A stretch of DNA of 64,000 nucleotides from contig NC_088776.1 of the NCBI RefSeq assembly GCF_954871325.1, forward strand, positions 61,838,954 through 61,902,953, given 5' to 3'. Position numbers and translations under genes: made by a program. Each line of letters opens with the position of its first letter. Positions within the stretch are counted from its first letter, which is position 1. Shown one piece after another: positions 33,690-46,114 of the stretch. Below the pieces are notes generated by a model that had not been told where the DNA came from, ran no database searches, and saw nothing but the letters and a program-made list of their open reading frames with translations. This stretch comes from Gordionus sp. m RMFG-2023. Its lineage: Eukaryota; Nematomorpha; Gordioida; Chordodea; Parachordodidae.

Positions 33690-34413
33690 CAGAGTTGTTA
33701 AAGTATCTAGATACAAGTATCTAGATACTGTATCTAGATATAAAAATGTAGTATCTGTATCTAGATAGATTTTTTAGAAAGGTATCTGTATCTGTATCTA
33801 GATATTTTTTAGAGGTATCTGTATCTGTTTTTAGATACTTTTTAAGATACATGTTATATACCCCTTTTTTTATTATAAAAAAAAATATTTGACTGTAAAA
33901 TTTATTTTATTTCATATGAGCTTATGAAATAAATAAATATATATATATTATATATTAATATTTATTAATACTATAATAAAGAATTATATATACATAAAAT
34001 ATTAAAACTTATATATAAAAAATATATATAAATATTCATTAATTTAAATATTATGTCCGGAGTTTATCAATAAACCATACAAATTTTAATATTACAATAT
34101 GGAAATGGTAAATTTTATTTTATAACTAAATTTTTAAGTTTATATATTAATTTAGATCTATATCGATGAAAAAGAGGAAGCAACAACAAGTTCTATTGCT
34201 TTACCATGACCTTTTCACAATATAATATTAATTTAGGTTTATGCAAACCTATAAGAGCATAATAAAAAATGTATCTGTATACAGATACATTTAAAAATTG
34301 TATCTGTATCTTGATAACTTTTTAGACGCTGTATCTGTATCTAGATAACTTTTGAGACTATGTATCTGTATCTGTATCTAGATCCATTTAAAAAGTATCT
34401 TTTAACAACTCTG
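33690..34413. mobile_element. hAT MITE with TATCTAGATAC subterminal repeats
   Basis: Starts CAGAGTTGTTAAAGTATC and ends TATCTTTTAACAACTCTG, flanked by an exact 8-bp duplication AAAATTAA (33682-33689 and 34414-34421). Both ends carry many copies of the palindrome-like TATCTAGATAC / GTATCTGTATC. No coding sequence; 724 bp. Another copy starts at about 63841 in opposite orientation. Confidence 0.92.
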
Positions 34414-34421
34414 AAAATTAA

Positions 34422-35174
34422 GTTGAAAAAATAACAAATTGCTGGGAAAAAAACACATTGACCCTAACATATACTTAGACTTTAAACTTAGACCTTTAAC
34501 TTACTCATGGTTAATTAACAATTTTATTTTATAAGTATAAAATATCTAATATACCTTTAGTTTGATTCTTAGGATTTTTTCGGAATAATGAAATGAATGG
34601 ATATTTCCTATTCGATTCACGAACGTCCCTTTTACCCTTCATGGCTCTTAATAAAAACATTTTGTGTCGTATTTTATATGGGTTATGATATAAGAAATGG
34701 GTTTACAAAAAAAAAATTGAAACTAAAGAAAATGTGTGTTTGTGATTATATGTTGCATCGATAGTGGAAGCATTTTTTTTTAAAAGATTTGACACGAAGA
34801 AGAATGGCGTATTTATTATCATTATAATTTAGAAATTGAAAAATCAAAACATATAGATATATTAATTTTATGATTCTAGAAAAGGCTGTTAAACCGTTTA
34901 AATATGAAATCAGCTGTTTAATTTTTTTTTTTTTAAATAAATAGTTTGTAAAATATGTACAAAAAGAGTTATGTTTGTGTCTTTTAGGCCGTCTCTTTAA
35001 TTCTTCCTTTTTGAGTATTCAAAATATCTGTTCTGAAAAGACATTTGATAAGATTTAAAAAAAAAAAGAAAAGGGATTTAAATCACCTGATATCAAAACA
35101 TATTATTTAAAATAACCAAAATGGTGTCCAATCATCTTATCACAAAAAAAATAGTTAAAAGTTTTTTTTAAAAA
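34422..35174. other. no gene seen
   Basis: A+T-rich spacer without a supported feature. Confidence 0.55.
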
Positions 35175-35626
35175 CAGAGGTTCGGATAACGGGTTCCCTA
35201 AAAATTTTAACAATCAATTTCCGGTTTCTTATATTTGATCCGGGATAAATCTGTTTCGGTTACGGATAGTAAGCTAAGAAAATTTGTTCGAATATACTAC
35301 TCGGAAAAGTTAAAACTTAGAAATTATTTTTTGGTTTTTCCTTTAAATTATAGATTTTGGCATATTGTAACAACGTCTATAAAAATGTATTTACAAGTAT
35401 ATTAACTCCTATTTTTTCTACTCTAAAAATCACGGGGAATCTCTTTCAGGGGATTATTTTAGGTAGATTTATCTTCCAGGGAATTTTTTATCCGGGGAAT
35501 CAAATTTTGCATATAATTTGCAAAAATAATTTAAATTTATTATACTTCAAACTGATATTTCTTATTTAATTCGAATTTACGAATCCAATAATTAGTTATT
35601 CGTAAATTTTTCGGTTCGAACCTCTA
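35175..35626. mobile_element. possible hAT MITE (CAGAGGTTCG ends)
   Basis: CAGAGGTTCG at the left and CGAACCTCTA at the right are inverted, with further CGGTTT/AACCG motifs inside. No target duplication was found, so the limits are tentative. Confidence 0.4.
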
Positions 35627-36119
35627 AAAACCGGTTTGAACACTTTGGTATGCAAACCTACATTCGAATTAAATATTTTATTTGTTGTCATATTTTGATT
35701 TAATAGAGCAAAAGTTGGTATCTTTTTTTTATTGACACTCAAGATTTGCTACAAAGTGACCCTTCATAGTTGTTTACATATTTATAATACTGTATATAAA
35801 TAATTTACAGATTGGATTAAATTAATCTTTAGGCATAATAGGCTTAAAAATATTTTAAATAAGTGAATTGTAATATACAAATGCTTATAAAAATTGATGA
35901 TAATAATTTCAACAATTGGAATCTACATTTTTAGCAATATATACTAGTAATAACTTTCATACTATTTTATAAGCAAAAATCATGAGATTAGAAGGTTAAC
36001 AAACATTTTAGCGGTGTACGTTTAGGTTAACGGTTTAGGCTCGGTTTTTCATCATGTATTTTGTTAAAGAAAATAGGTATATTCCATAGATCATCTCTAA
36101 TAGTAAAAATTTAAACTAC
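35627..36119. other. no gene seen
   Basis: A+T-rich spacer. Confidence 0.55.
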
Positions 36120-37292
36120 TTCATCATTGTGACTTTGTGGTAACCTTGAGAATCAGTCGAACAACATTGTATTTGCCAGCTTCATACTTTATTATAAAAT
36201 CGTAACCTCCTAAAGATATATTACACTTTTGTAACAGCAAGGACATTGTGCTATTGTCTTTTAAACATTTTGTAAAAATATGGACTAGAGGTTTATGGTC
36301 ATTGTAAATTTAGTCTCAATTAGATACTCCTGGAACCTCTTGATGGCCAACATTATAGCAAGAGCCTTTCAATGTTATTGTAGTTCATTTCAGATTTGAG
36401 TAAAGTTCTCGAAGCAAAAGCTACTGGTTTTTCTTTTCCACCTTTATCAGTGTAAAATAGCTTAGCTCTCAATCCCATTTAGATGCATCATTAGAAATTC
36501 CAATTGGTAATTCGGGATTAAAATAAGTCAGTGTTAGAGTAAGAATAATCAACATTTTTAATGTATTATAATTTAGAGTGTTCTAAGTTCCATAATTGTA
36601 TAAAGGATCTGCAATATCCGCCAAGTTGGTTAAAAACTTTTTGTAGCTGCCAGCCATTCCCTGAAATGTTGATAGCTCAGTGGCTGATTCTTTTTTTGGT
36701 TTCTTTATTATTGCTTTAATTTTATCGTGTTGCATGTATACCATTTGCATCATTATCATAACCAGGGTTGCCAGGTCAAAATTTCAAATTGCGGGAGATA
36801 TTTGGTATTTTGCGGGAGAAATATGAAAATTGCGGGAAAAATATATAAATTGCGGTAGATATAAAAAATTTGCTAGAAAAGGCCCGCAAGATCCCGGCCG
36901 GGATTTTAAGACTTAATTATCCGCCTATTATTTTTTATAATTAGTTTATATAAATACAAATTCGGTAACTATTTTTCAAAATAAAATAACATCTTGATTT
37001 ATTAAAATATTAATTTATAAAAAATAACCAACGATCCTTTTATATAAAAGAATTAAACAAGATAAAATTTTATAAAAAAATAAACGATTTTAATTTTACA
37101 ATGTAAATATATTTAATGCGAATGTCCCGCAAAACATCCACAATTGAAAATAAACCTTGCGTGTGTGTATAACATTATACGGATAGGCGCTTAATTATCA
37201 CGTATCACGTTAAATACATAATAAGATTATATTGTACTCATTTCAATGATAATTATTTTATTTATTATTGTTCATTCACATTATTATAATCA

Positions 37293-37890
37293 GTGGAGAT
37301 GAGTGTATCTACATCCATTGTAAAACAAAAATTTTATCCAAAAATAATAAACAGATGCAACTACAGTTGCAGCAATAGATCTCACTTATCTTGTAGTACA
37401 TCATTCACAGAGCTATTTATCATTACAATGTGGGTAGAATCTTTCCCCATAATATATAACGACTCTAAGATAAATGAAAACTTTACTTGTAGAACAAAAA
37501 TGAGCAAGGATATCATCAATGTTTTAGAACCTGAATTCAAGAGGTCATTTCTCGTCGATTTGAAAGATGGGCATACATATGCAATTCTAACAGATGCATC
37601 TAATAAAAGAAATATTAAAAGGTTTCTTTTGATCCTTCGCTATTTCAACAAAATTAAGGACGTTTTAAGAAAACTATTAAATTTTTTCCCCTCGAATAGT
37701 GAAAAATCCAAAGTCATAGCTAACCATATAATGGTAAATGTAGCAGATTCGGGATTATTAATAAATTGCATGTCAACTTTCTGATCTGATAATGCCTCAG
37801 TGAATTTGGGAAAACCCAGAGTGTATTTACAGAATTGAGTCAGCACAATGTTGGTTGCCATATGTTCCTAATACCTGCCATCTTAAAATT
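37293..37890 (+). pseudogene. hAT transposase fragment, set 1
   Basis: Reads IITMWVESFPIIYNDSKINE, then RTKMSKDIINVLEPEFKRSF, then LKDGHTYAILTDASNKRNIK, the N-terminal to catalytic-Asp region of a hAT subfamily. In another frame, SEFGKTQSVFTELSQHN aligns with the NASVNFGKxxSVFxxL region. It breaks off soon after. Frameshifts are present near 37650-37780. Confidence 0.7.
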
Positions 37891-39176
37891 TTATAAACCT
37901 TTATAAATTTCTAAAATAAAGAATATAAAAGCTATCTTAACATTTTGAAAATTTATTTCAGTAATGAAGGGCAGAGGAATATTTAAGAATGATTTCACAT
38001 GTAGAAAATCTACTACATACTGTTAATGTGCACTTGCAATCAGAAGAATCTTAACAAAGATTCACAAAATTATGCTAAAGGTGTTAATCTTTACAGTTAA
38101 AAATTGACAATAATTTTTATGGCGCCATTGCTAAAACTTAAAATGTTTAAATATTTTAAAAATACCGATAGACATTGATGTCTTGTTTGAGGATATTGTA
38201 ATCTCTATTTTTGATTTACAATGTAAAAAATATATTTATTTTATGCGAATGTATAAATAAAAAAATATGGAAAATTAAATATAATACAATATTAATTATA
38301 TTTTATTTGAGATTTAAATAATGGAACTAAACGTTTACCGTCGTTATTGATATATTTATAAAATTCCTGGCTTCACATATAAATTTGTTTAACCATTAGC
38401 TCGGCCTCTAATGTTGTTAAAGCCATCCGTTTTCCAGGCAGTCCTCATCGGGCTAAAAATGCGCTCGGGTGAGGCATTAGAATGAGGTAGGCATACTATT
38501 TTTTACAAGCATGGGTATTTATTGTTATTACGAAAAAATTTAACCCATTTCTCCTCTACTTTTAGACCATCTAACTTTAAGTATTCTGGCTAATTATAAA
38601 AAATAGAGAGAATTACAATCTCCTCAAAAAAGGCATCAATATATTTATCCAATTACAAAAACCATCAATTGATGGTTTCTGTTATAAGGTCATATTTATA
38701 CATTTGTAAATAGAGTTATTAAAATCAAATTTTGATTGTAAATATTCTAAATTGTCTTAATAAAAATATCTGTTTCATTTAAAAATGTATTAATTAGTGT
38801 ATTATTTGAACATTTTAATATAATATTTTTAGCAACAGCGCCATAAAATTTATTATTAATTTTTAACTCTAGGGAGGAATTGAGCTGTAGCATAATTTTG
38901 TGAACCTTTATTAATAAAGAATATTCTGATTGCAACTGCATATTAATTGCATGGTAGATTTCCTACATGTGAAACTCATCCCAAATATGCTTCCGTCATT
39001 TCATTCTCGAAAAATTTTTCAAAATTTTTGGACAGTTTTTAAAATCTTATTTTAAAAGTATTTTTTTAAGGGTTTGTAAAATTAATTCTATCGGTGGCAT
39101 GTAAAAATGATAACCACCTGATAGGTACATATCGCAACAACTCATACATCTAAGTAAGACCACTCCACTAACTATT

Positions 39177-39600
39177 TTAATTCCTTAACTCTTTTAGTTG
39201 ATGAACGACATCCACAGATAGTACATTCATTGCCTTCTTGCAAGAATCATGTAGTATATGGCATATACAGGCAATTGGTATTAATTCATTATTATGCTGC
39301 CTCAATTCAGTAAACACACTTTGGTTTTTTCCAAAATTTACAGAGGCAGTATCAGCGCAGAAAGCATACAATTCATTGATAACCCTGAATCAGCTATATT
39401 TATATATTTACATTATGTGGTTAGCTACATCGTTGGATTTTTCACTATCCGAGGAAAAAAATTTAACAGTTTTATTGAAATGTTATTATTCTTGTTGAAA
39501 TAGCGAAAGATCAAGGATTTTTTAATATTTCCCTTATTAGATGCATCTGTCACAATTGCATATGGATGCCCATCTTTCAAATCGTCTAGAATTGACCTCT
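39177..39600 (-). pseudogene. hAT transposase fragment, set 2, inverted middle
   Basis: On the minus strand, FCADTASVNFGKNQSVFTEL, IPIACICHILHDSCKKAMNV and VDVVHQLKELRN give the second catalytic Asp region and the CxxH motif. It is an inverted copy of 37560 onward and is better preserved. Confidence 0.75.
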
Positions 39601-39835
39601 AGGTTTCAGGCTCCAAAAATAATAAATAATATAGATGCAACTACAGTTGCGGAAATCGTATACAACTACCATGTAGTTCAACATTCACAGAGCTATATCA
39701 TCACAATGTGGGTCAAAATTTTTTCCCATGACGTCTCCAATATAAGTGCAAACCTTACTTGTGGTAGAACAAAAATGTGCAAGGCTATCACAAGTGTTTT
39801 AATTTTTGTATTGCAATCGATGTTGTTATACTCTC
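39601..39835 (+). pseudogene. hAT transposase fragment, set 2, N-terminal part
   Basis: Plus-strand KIINNIDATTVAEIVYNY, SQSYIITMWVKIF and RTKMCKAITSVL parallel the start of set 1 in the same orientation, while the adjoining middle is inverted. This shows a local rearrangement inside the element. Confidence 0.65.
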
Positions 39836-41639
39836 CTGTACTAACTAATATGAATGAAATGATGTTGATTTATTATTGGATAAAATAAAACAGGATGGAA
39901 AGAAATTTACAAACTAGACATGTTTTTCGAATAAATATTTAAAATGTATTTTAAAAATATAAAAATAATTAATTACGGTCTCTCAAAATTATTATTTATA
40001 TATTAAAAACGTTAAAATACTTTTATAAAAAATTGCGGGAGTAATTTAAAAATTGCATTAGATTTTTGCGGGAGATTTCCAATTGCAGAATTTTGCGGAA
40101 GAGAGATGTCTGCATGTAAACTAAAAAATTGCGGGAGTCTCCCGCTGATGGGGGGGGGGAGTGCATGACAACCTTTATCATATACAAAAAACGAATTTCA
40201 CTTTTGAAAAATAAACTTTTGGCAAAATTATATTTTAAACCACTTTATAATTCTCTCGAAAACTTTTTTTTAAGTTATTTAAATGAGCTTGGTCGTTATT
40301 TCCAAATAAATCATCGATGTAAAATATAACATCTTTCATATCACCGATCCATCGTTTCTTTAAAAATTGCAGATGAAGTTTTTCGCCCAAAAGAAAGCCA
40401 GATTTCTGTAAATTCTATTAATGGGAATCTGTACGTGTTTTTAACATCGATCTTGGTAAATTTCTTTCCTCCCGAAAATCTAGCTATTAAATCATATTCG
40501 TGGAAGTGGATATCTAAAATTTTGTAGAGCTCTATTAATTGTATCTATAAAATCAGCGCAAAGCCTGATACTCCTCTCTTCCTTGTAGACTGCGGTTATA
40601 GGACTTGCCGAGTGAACATTTTTTATCGGCTCGATGAATTAATTCTTGTATCCATCTATCTTTACCAACAACATCAATTTTTACTTAAGATATTAGCCTT
40701 GGTGGTACAATCTAGGGTTGGGTAGTCGTTCCTTAAATATAGCTTGACATTTGCTGTGTTGATTGGACTGTTAGTCATTTAGATTCGCAGTTTTAATTAA
40801 TATTTTAAATTTCTAATCATAGATACAAATTTGTATAAAATATTATTGATTAGCCATGAACGACCTTAATAGTGCGTTTTTTCTTTATTCAACAATCACG
40901 GCGCCATAATAATTTACGTTAATCAGAGTTGTAATGAATACTTTGATTTGATTATCATCATAAGCTGTTAATTGTATTTTTGATTTTTTAATTTCTGATA
41001 TACCTTAAACTTAGCTTTGTCACAAGGTACAATAATATATATTGATCTCGCATCAATTTGCATTGTACAGGTGATTGTATTTAATTACAAAGTAACCATA
41101 AAAGCACTGTCATTTTAAATGTTCTAAATCAAGTTAATAACATTAAAAGCAAATTTATTGTCTTTGGTGGTGTCGATTTTGTCTTCTACAATTTCTTCGA
41201 TGCTCATATTGCGATTATTATTTTTACATCTGGTCATCCATCATATTGAATGTGTTTTTCTTTGATATAAACTATGTGTTGTTTCTACTATAGTTATTTG
41301 AATTATTATCATATTCCTATAATTTCTATTTTGGTAAGAGCGATAGTTAATAATATTGGTGTAATAACCTCTAAAATTGTTGTTGCTAAAATTTCGATTT
41401 GAACGAACACCACACAACAAACGGTTATTTTTCCTTTTTCCAGAGAAACAAAATACTCTATGGAGTGATAGATAGATTATATAGCGAAAAAGGTCTTTGA
41501 TAATGATAAAGATATGAGAGAAAGGAAACTATGACGCAGAAATAGGAGCCAGCTCCGTAAGTTTTAGGAAATTGAAAAGTAATTGTTGGCCAGGATTAAC
41601 AAAGGCATTTTGGCTTGATTGTTATATGATAGTCTATCA

Positions 41640-42300
41640 TTCACGGAAAACTCTACCAGCAAAACATATTTACAAACCTCGCCACCCCCCTGTCGACTGG
41701 TTTCTCCATAAATGAAGTAACAAGCGAACAAAGACTAATGAAAAAAAAAAACACTAAGAGAAAGCAAAAGCTCCAGGGCCAGATAATATCACAGCAGAAA
41801 AACCAAAAAATAAATAGCATCTATAACAATATCGCTACCTATTTGCCCTCATTTAATAGAAATATGGGAGAGCGGAACTACTGCAGTGGGATGAAATCAA
41901 AAATCCTACCTAAGTAACTACCCAAAAACTAAGACCACAAGAAAATTAAGACTTATTGAGCTATAGCCATCACATCCTATAGCATGGAAAAAGCATAACA
42001 CCCACACCAAAAATACATAAGTATATACAGACCAAGAAAAGAAAATACTGGATCCAAAATTAATTTAGAAAAATAATCATGCAGAAAAACTAAGTACAAA
42101 ACCCCTTCTGCTTTACATTTGTGAATTATAACAGAGCTATTGATAATGTTAACCATGCAGTTTTTTCAGAAAATAAGATAAATAAAAGCTGAAGTCAGTG
42201 AAGTAAGTAATTCACAGAATAGGTGAAAGACAAAAAATCAAGAGGTAAAATTTAGAGATGAAGAAATTAAATAACCTGAAAAATACAGAAAATAAATTAT
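41640..42300 (+). mobile_element. LINE reverse transcriptase fragment
   Basis: In shifting frames the plus strand reads KAPGPDNITAE, a degenerate NYRGI-like stretch (AIAITSYSMEKA) and FTFVNYNRAIDNVNHAVF. These correspond to the APGPDxIxxE, YRPIxLxxxxxKxxE and FxDxxxAFDxVxH motifs of non-LTR reverse transcriptases. The rest is missing and several frameshifts and stops are present. Confidence 0.65.
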
Positions 42301-43377
42301 GGGAGGTTTAGGTAATTCGATTTAATTTTTAGTAGTTTTTTTATAGATTTTTTGTTTTTATTTAGCCTTAGGAATTGCTTCAAATTTAAGTTTAGATCCA
42401 TTATGTCATTGTAAAAATTGTTATTATATCTTTTATCATAATTATGTCTAAAATTGCTTCTAATATTTTCATTATAGTTAAATTAATATATTAACAATTA
42501 TTTACAGAATTAATTTTATGAGTTAAAATGTTAAAGAATAGGTCTTGAATCTAAATAATTTTTAATTTTTTTTTTAATATTATGCTGAATACGAATGGAA
42601 AAGAAAATAATTTAAAATATATGGCAGATTTGTATTTAAAAAGAAAAGAGAAGGATTTAATAAAAAATTATAATATGATCATAAATATATATTCGCAAGA
42701 GGGCGTTTTTAATACTTATTTTTTTTTACTTATTGACATAAGCAGTAAATTATTTTGATTTATTTTTCTATTTAAACTTGTTTTTCTCTTTATTTTAATA
42801 ATCTATATAGTGTATTTTATGACTTTTTTTTATATCTTTATTCTATAAAGAATCAATTAAATTTTAGTGGTACTTTTCTCTTCGCAAATTATAATTTCCT
42901 CTTCTAATTATGATATACTCAGAAGCAAATAAATTCAGTACTAGCCTTTCTAATAAGTTGTTTGTCTGCTTTATGTTTCCAATATATTTGTCGAAAGAAA
43001 GGTTCTCTCATATTAACTAATTTATTTCATAGAATATTGATGAAATAAGCTAATTATATCATTTACACTTTGGGAAAAAAAATAGTTGACCTAAACTATT
43101 TGAGAAGGAGATTTAAATAGTTATGTGATGTAAAGAATAATTTAATTATTAAAAAAAATTTACTTGTTTTATTTGCTTAGTATTAGCAAATTTATTTCGA
43201 CATGATTAACCATAAGTTTATTTTATATTATTTCATTTTGTTTACAAAATATATGCAAAAATACTAATTTTCAATCAACACCTAAGCTTAATTTGAAGTC
43301 GAAATATTCAAAGTCTTCTCACAAAAATTTGAACCGCAAACCATTATAAGCCAATAAATACCTTCTAGTAGTTGTTG
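42301..43377. other. no gene seen
   Basis: A+T-rich spacer without supported features. Confidence 0.55.
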
Positions 43378-43970
43378 CAGATATTCCTGCACAACAATCA
43401 TTAGTACAAGAACATTATTGTGGCTTGCTCAACTTACATCCAAGATTTCTTTGATTCAATCAATGATGAAAATACTTATCTCAACCATATATAGTTTTAA
43501 ATAGATATTCCTGCACAAAACATTAGTACAAGAACATTATTGTAGCTTGCTCAACACTAAATTACCACTAAGATTTCTTTGATTCAATCAATAATAAAAA
43601 TACTTATCTCAATCATATATAGTTTTGTTTTATATAGATATTGCTGCACAACAATCATTAGTACAAGAACATTATTGTGGCTTGCTCAACACTAACTTAC
43701 CACCAAGATTTCTTTTATTCAATCAATGATGAAAATACTTACCTCAAACATATATAATTTAAATAGATATTCCTGCACAACAATCATTAGTACAAGAACA
43801 TAATTGTGGCTTGCTCAACTTATTACCAAGATTTCTTTGATTCAATCAATGATATTCCTGCACAACAATCATTAATACAAGAACATTATTGTGGCTTGCT
43901 CAACACTAACTTACCACCAAGATTTCTTTGATTCAGTCAATACTTATATCAATCATATATAGATTTAAGT
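43378..43970 (+). repeat. minisatellite, about five units of 90-130 bp
   Basis: Units start AGATATTCCTGCACAACAAT, continue CATTAGTACAAGAACATTAT, TGTGGCTTGCTCAAC and AAGATTTCTTTGATTCAATC, with starts near 43378, 43503, 43636, 43766 and 43853. Units differ by internal deletions of 10-40 bases. Confidence 0.9.
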
Positions 43971-44322
43971 TAATTTATCTACTTGATCATTATATTATAT
44001 TTAATTTTTTTAAAAAAAATGTTTTTTTAAAAAAATATTTTTAAACATTCCAAAATTCCAGAACCATCTAAACCTCAAATTTTAATACATATTTTTCAAA
44101 AAATATAGATTAAGTTAGTTTGAATTATATTTTTTAAAATATAAATTTTTATTTATACATTACTTAATTTTTTAAACCCTAATATTCATTAATCTTGATA
44201 CAACAAAATTTAAAATTTAATTTTATAACTTTTATTAATTTTTTTAAATAACATTTTTGGAATTTTAGAAATAAGTCATTCATTCATATATACCCCCTCC
44301 CCCCTCCTTTTTTTTTTCTAAA
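43971..44322. other. no gene seen
   Basis: A+T-rich spacer leading to the LINE. Confidence 0.5.
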
Positions 44323-44860
44323 ATGGGTATGTCAAGCATTTGTAATGCCTGCCATAGAAATATAACCTTGACCTAAGCTATTTGTTTTTATAAAAATGGG
44401 CCCAGGTCAAAACCATGTATAAACTCTGGTAAACCCCCTTCAAATGAAATTTTGTACAACAAAATTGAAACAACTCCCATTGTAACTCAAAATTTTTATC
44501 CTGATTTTTATGATAATTTTTTAAAGTGGGAAAAGCCACCAACCTTAATCCACCTACCCCTTAAATCAAGGTCTTTAATTTCTAATTTTTTAACAACAAT
44601 TATTATGGAAGTTAATTCAAATTTAAATTCCCTTAAGGCTTGGGAGAATCTTTTAACCATTCCTTTTAAAGTCTTAATTAAACCTACAGATAAAAATAAA
44701 AAAACTATTTTGCATGAATATATAAAATATAAAATAGACCATTTTTATGACTTAGAAATGGAAAAAAACTTCTTGATGTAAGGGCTACATCTAATTTTGC
44801 TCATAAATGCAAAATTATATCAAAAAAAATAGACCAAGAGGACGTATGTGGAGCTCATAA
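44323..44860 (+). pseudogene. LINE ORF, N-terminal region
   Basis: Starts MGMSSICNACHRNITLT, then after a stop NGPRSKPCINSGKPPS: a C-x2-C ... C pattern where relatives have a CxxC...HGP..xC finger. It continues with LHLPLKSRSLISNFLTTI-like sequence (IHLPLKSRSLISNFL) and AWENLLTIPFKVLIKPTDKN. A frame change after the A run at about 44762 leads to LLDVRATSNFAHKCKIISKK. Confidence 0.7.
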
Positions 44861-44882
44861 ATTAGCTTCATCTAATGATAAA

Positions 44883-46113
44883 TTGGCTCCATTTGATAAA
44901 CATACTTTTACTTTATTAAAAGAATTGCACCCTCAGGCTTTTCCTGAAGATCTTCCCATCCCTATAAAATCTAATTTAATCGAAATAGGTAAGGAAGAAC
45001 TAATTAAAACAGTTTTATCTTTTAATAAAAATTCTTCAGGGGGAATTGAAGGTTTTCGACCCTCTTATTTCCAATTTTTAATTAACCCTAAAAATCCTTA
45101 TCAAGATTCATTTATAAATTCATTGGTAATACTTAGTGAAAATATATTGAACAATGATTTACCTAGTCAAGTTCACCAAATTCTTTTTGGCGCAAGATTA
45201 ATTGCTTTTTCTAAGCCTGATGGTGGAGTTCGGCCAATTGCAATAGGGTCTTTTTTTAGGAGACTATTAGCTAAGATAATCGTTGAGCGCATCAAACCTG
45301 ATGCTTCAAAAATGTTCCAAACATATCAACTAGGCTTTGGTACTAAAGGGGGATGCGAAATAGCCGCTCACTCTCTTCGCATATATATCGAAGATCCTCC
45401 TCCAGACGCTGTAGTCTGTAAGCTTGATTTTAAAAATGCTTTTAATTCTTTATCCAGAAAAGCATTTTTGAACATTTTTTATAAAAAATTCCCAGTTTAT
45501 GCAAGATTTAATTGAACAGTCTTATGGCTGTAGGACCCCTCTCAAATTCGGGGAATATACAATTCCTTATGACGAAGGTATTCAACAAGGAGACCCTTTG
45601 GGCCCTCTGATCTTTAGTTTAGGTATACATAACCTAGTTCATTGTCTAAAATCCTCTTTTAATTTAGATTTAAACATATGGTATCTAGATGATGGTACCA
45701 TTTGCGGACCTTCTAAAAATATTCTTGCAGCGTTAGAATATATAGAGAAGAATTCTCTAAACATAGGCCTCACTCTAAATAAAGCTAAATCGGAAATATG
45801 CTTTTTAAATTCAAATACTCTCAAAGTCCAAGGGTTTAAAATCATTAAAAAAAGTGAAATTAATCTTCTAGTTTCTCCTTTAAGGAGTTTTATCAACTGT
45901 GAGGTGTTCGTGGAAAAATTTTTCGAAGGCTTATCAGGACTTGAAACTATTTTAAACAAAATTCCTTCACACCAGAGCTTTTTTCTTTTAAAAAAATATT
46001 TATTTTTACCAAAGATTTCACATATTTTTAGATCTTCTTCCTTTTTTTTAAATAATGAAATTATTAATCGTGTTCATGAATTTTTTAGAAGTTTATTAAA
46101 AAATATTTTATAA
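44883..46113 (+). pseudogene. LINE reverse transcriptase
   Basis: The polymerase that copies the element RNA at the target site. LAPFDKHTFTLLKELHP and SGGIEGFRPSYFQFL are followed by FGARLIAFSKPDGGVRPIAI, YQLGFGTKGGCEIAAHSLR, motif A VCKLDFKNAFNSL, motif B EGIQQGDPLGPLIFSL and motif C IWYLDDGTICGP, then LNKAKSEICF. All palm motifs, including the YLDD catalytic pair, are intact. There is one frame change, between 45480 and 45520 in an A run, so the domain is recent enough to align end to end but cannot be made as one product. Confidence 0.9.
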
Positions 46114-46114
46114 A

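Larger units (their letters stand above)
36761..40174. mobile_element. hAT element inserted in the Ty3/gypsy fossil
   Basis: Starts ACCAGGGTTGCCAGGTC and ends CATGACAACCT, flanked by an exact 8-bp duplication TTATCATA (36753-36760 and 40175-40182). Both subterminal zones are studded with ATTGCGGGAG / TTGCGGGA motifs, in the same sense at both ends. The interior holds two rearranged sets of hAT transposase fragments with a large inverted repeat (about 37560-38170 against 38790-39600). Length 3.4 kb. Confidence 0.88.
36120..41440 (-). mobile_element. Ty3/gypsy LTR retrotransposon fossil (pol region)
   Basis: On the minus strand the sequence left of the hAT insertion resembles Ty3/gypsy RNase H and the connection region after the reverse transcriptase. 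The sequence right of it (40183 to about 41440) resembles the reverse transcriptase fingers and palm and part of the upstream region. No flanking LTRs were recognised, so the limits are approximate. It is heavily decayed, with many breaks, and looks old. A later hAT (36761-40174) splits it. Confidence 0.68.

Noticed and set aside
37640-37861. Minus-strand ORF and its look-alike at 39294-39503 on the plus strand
   Set aside because: They are antisense frames of the two inverted hAT transposase copies. The sense frames carry the conserved motifs.
45639-45959. Minus-strand ORF of 106 codons (and 46108-46326)
   Set aside because: Antisense shadows of the LINE reverse transcriptase and C-terminal region.
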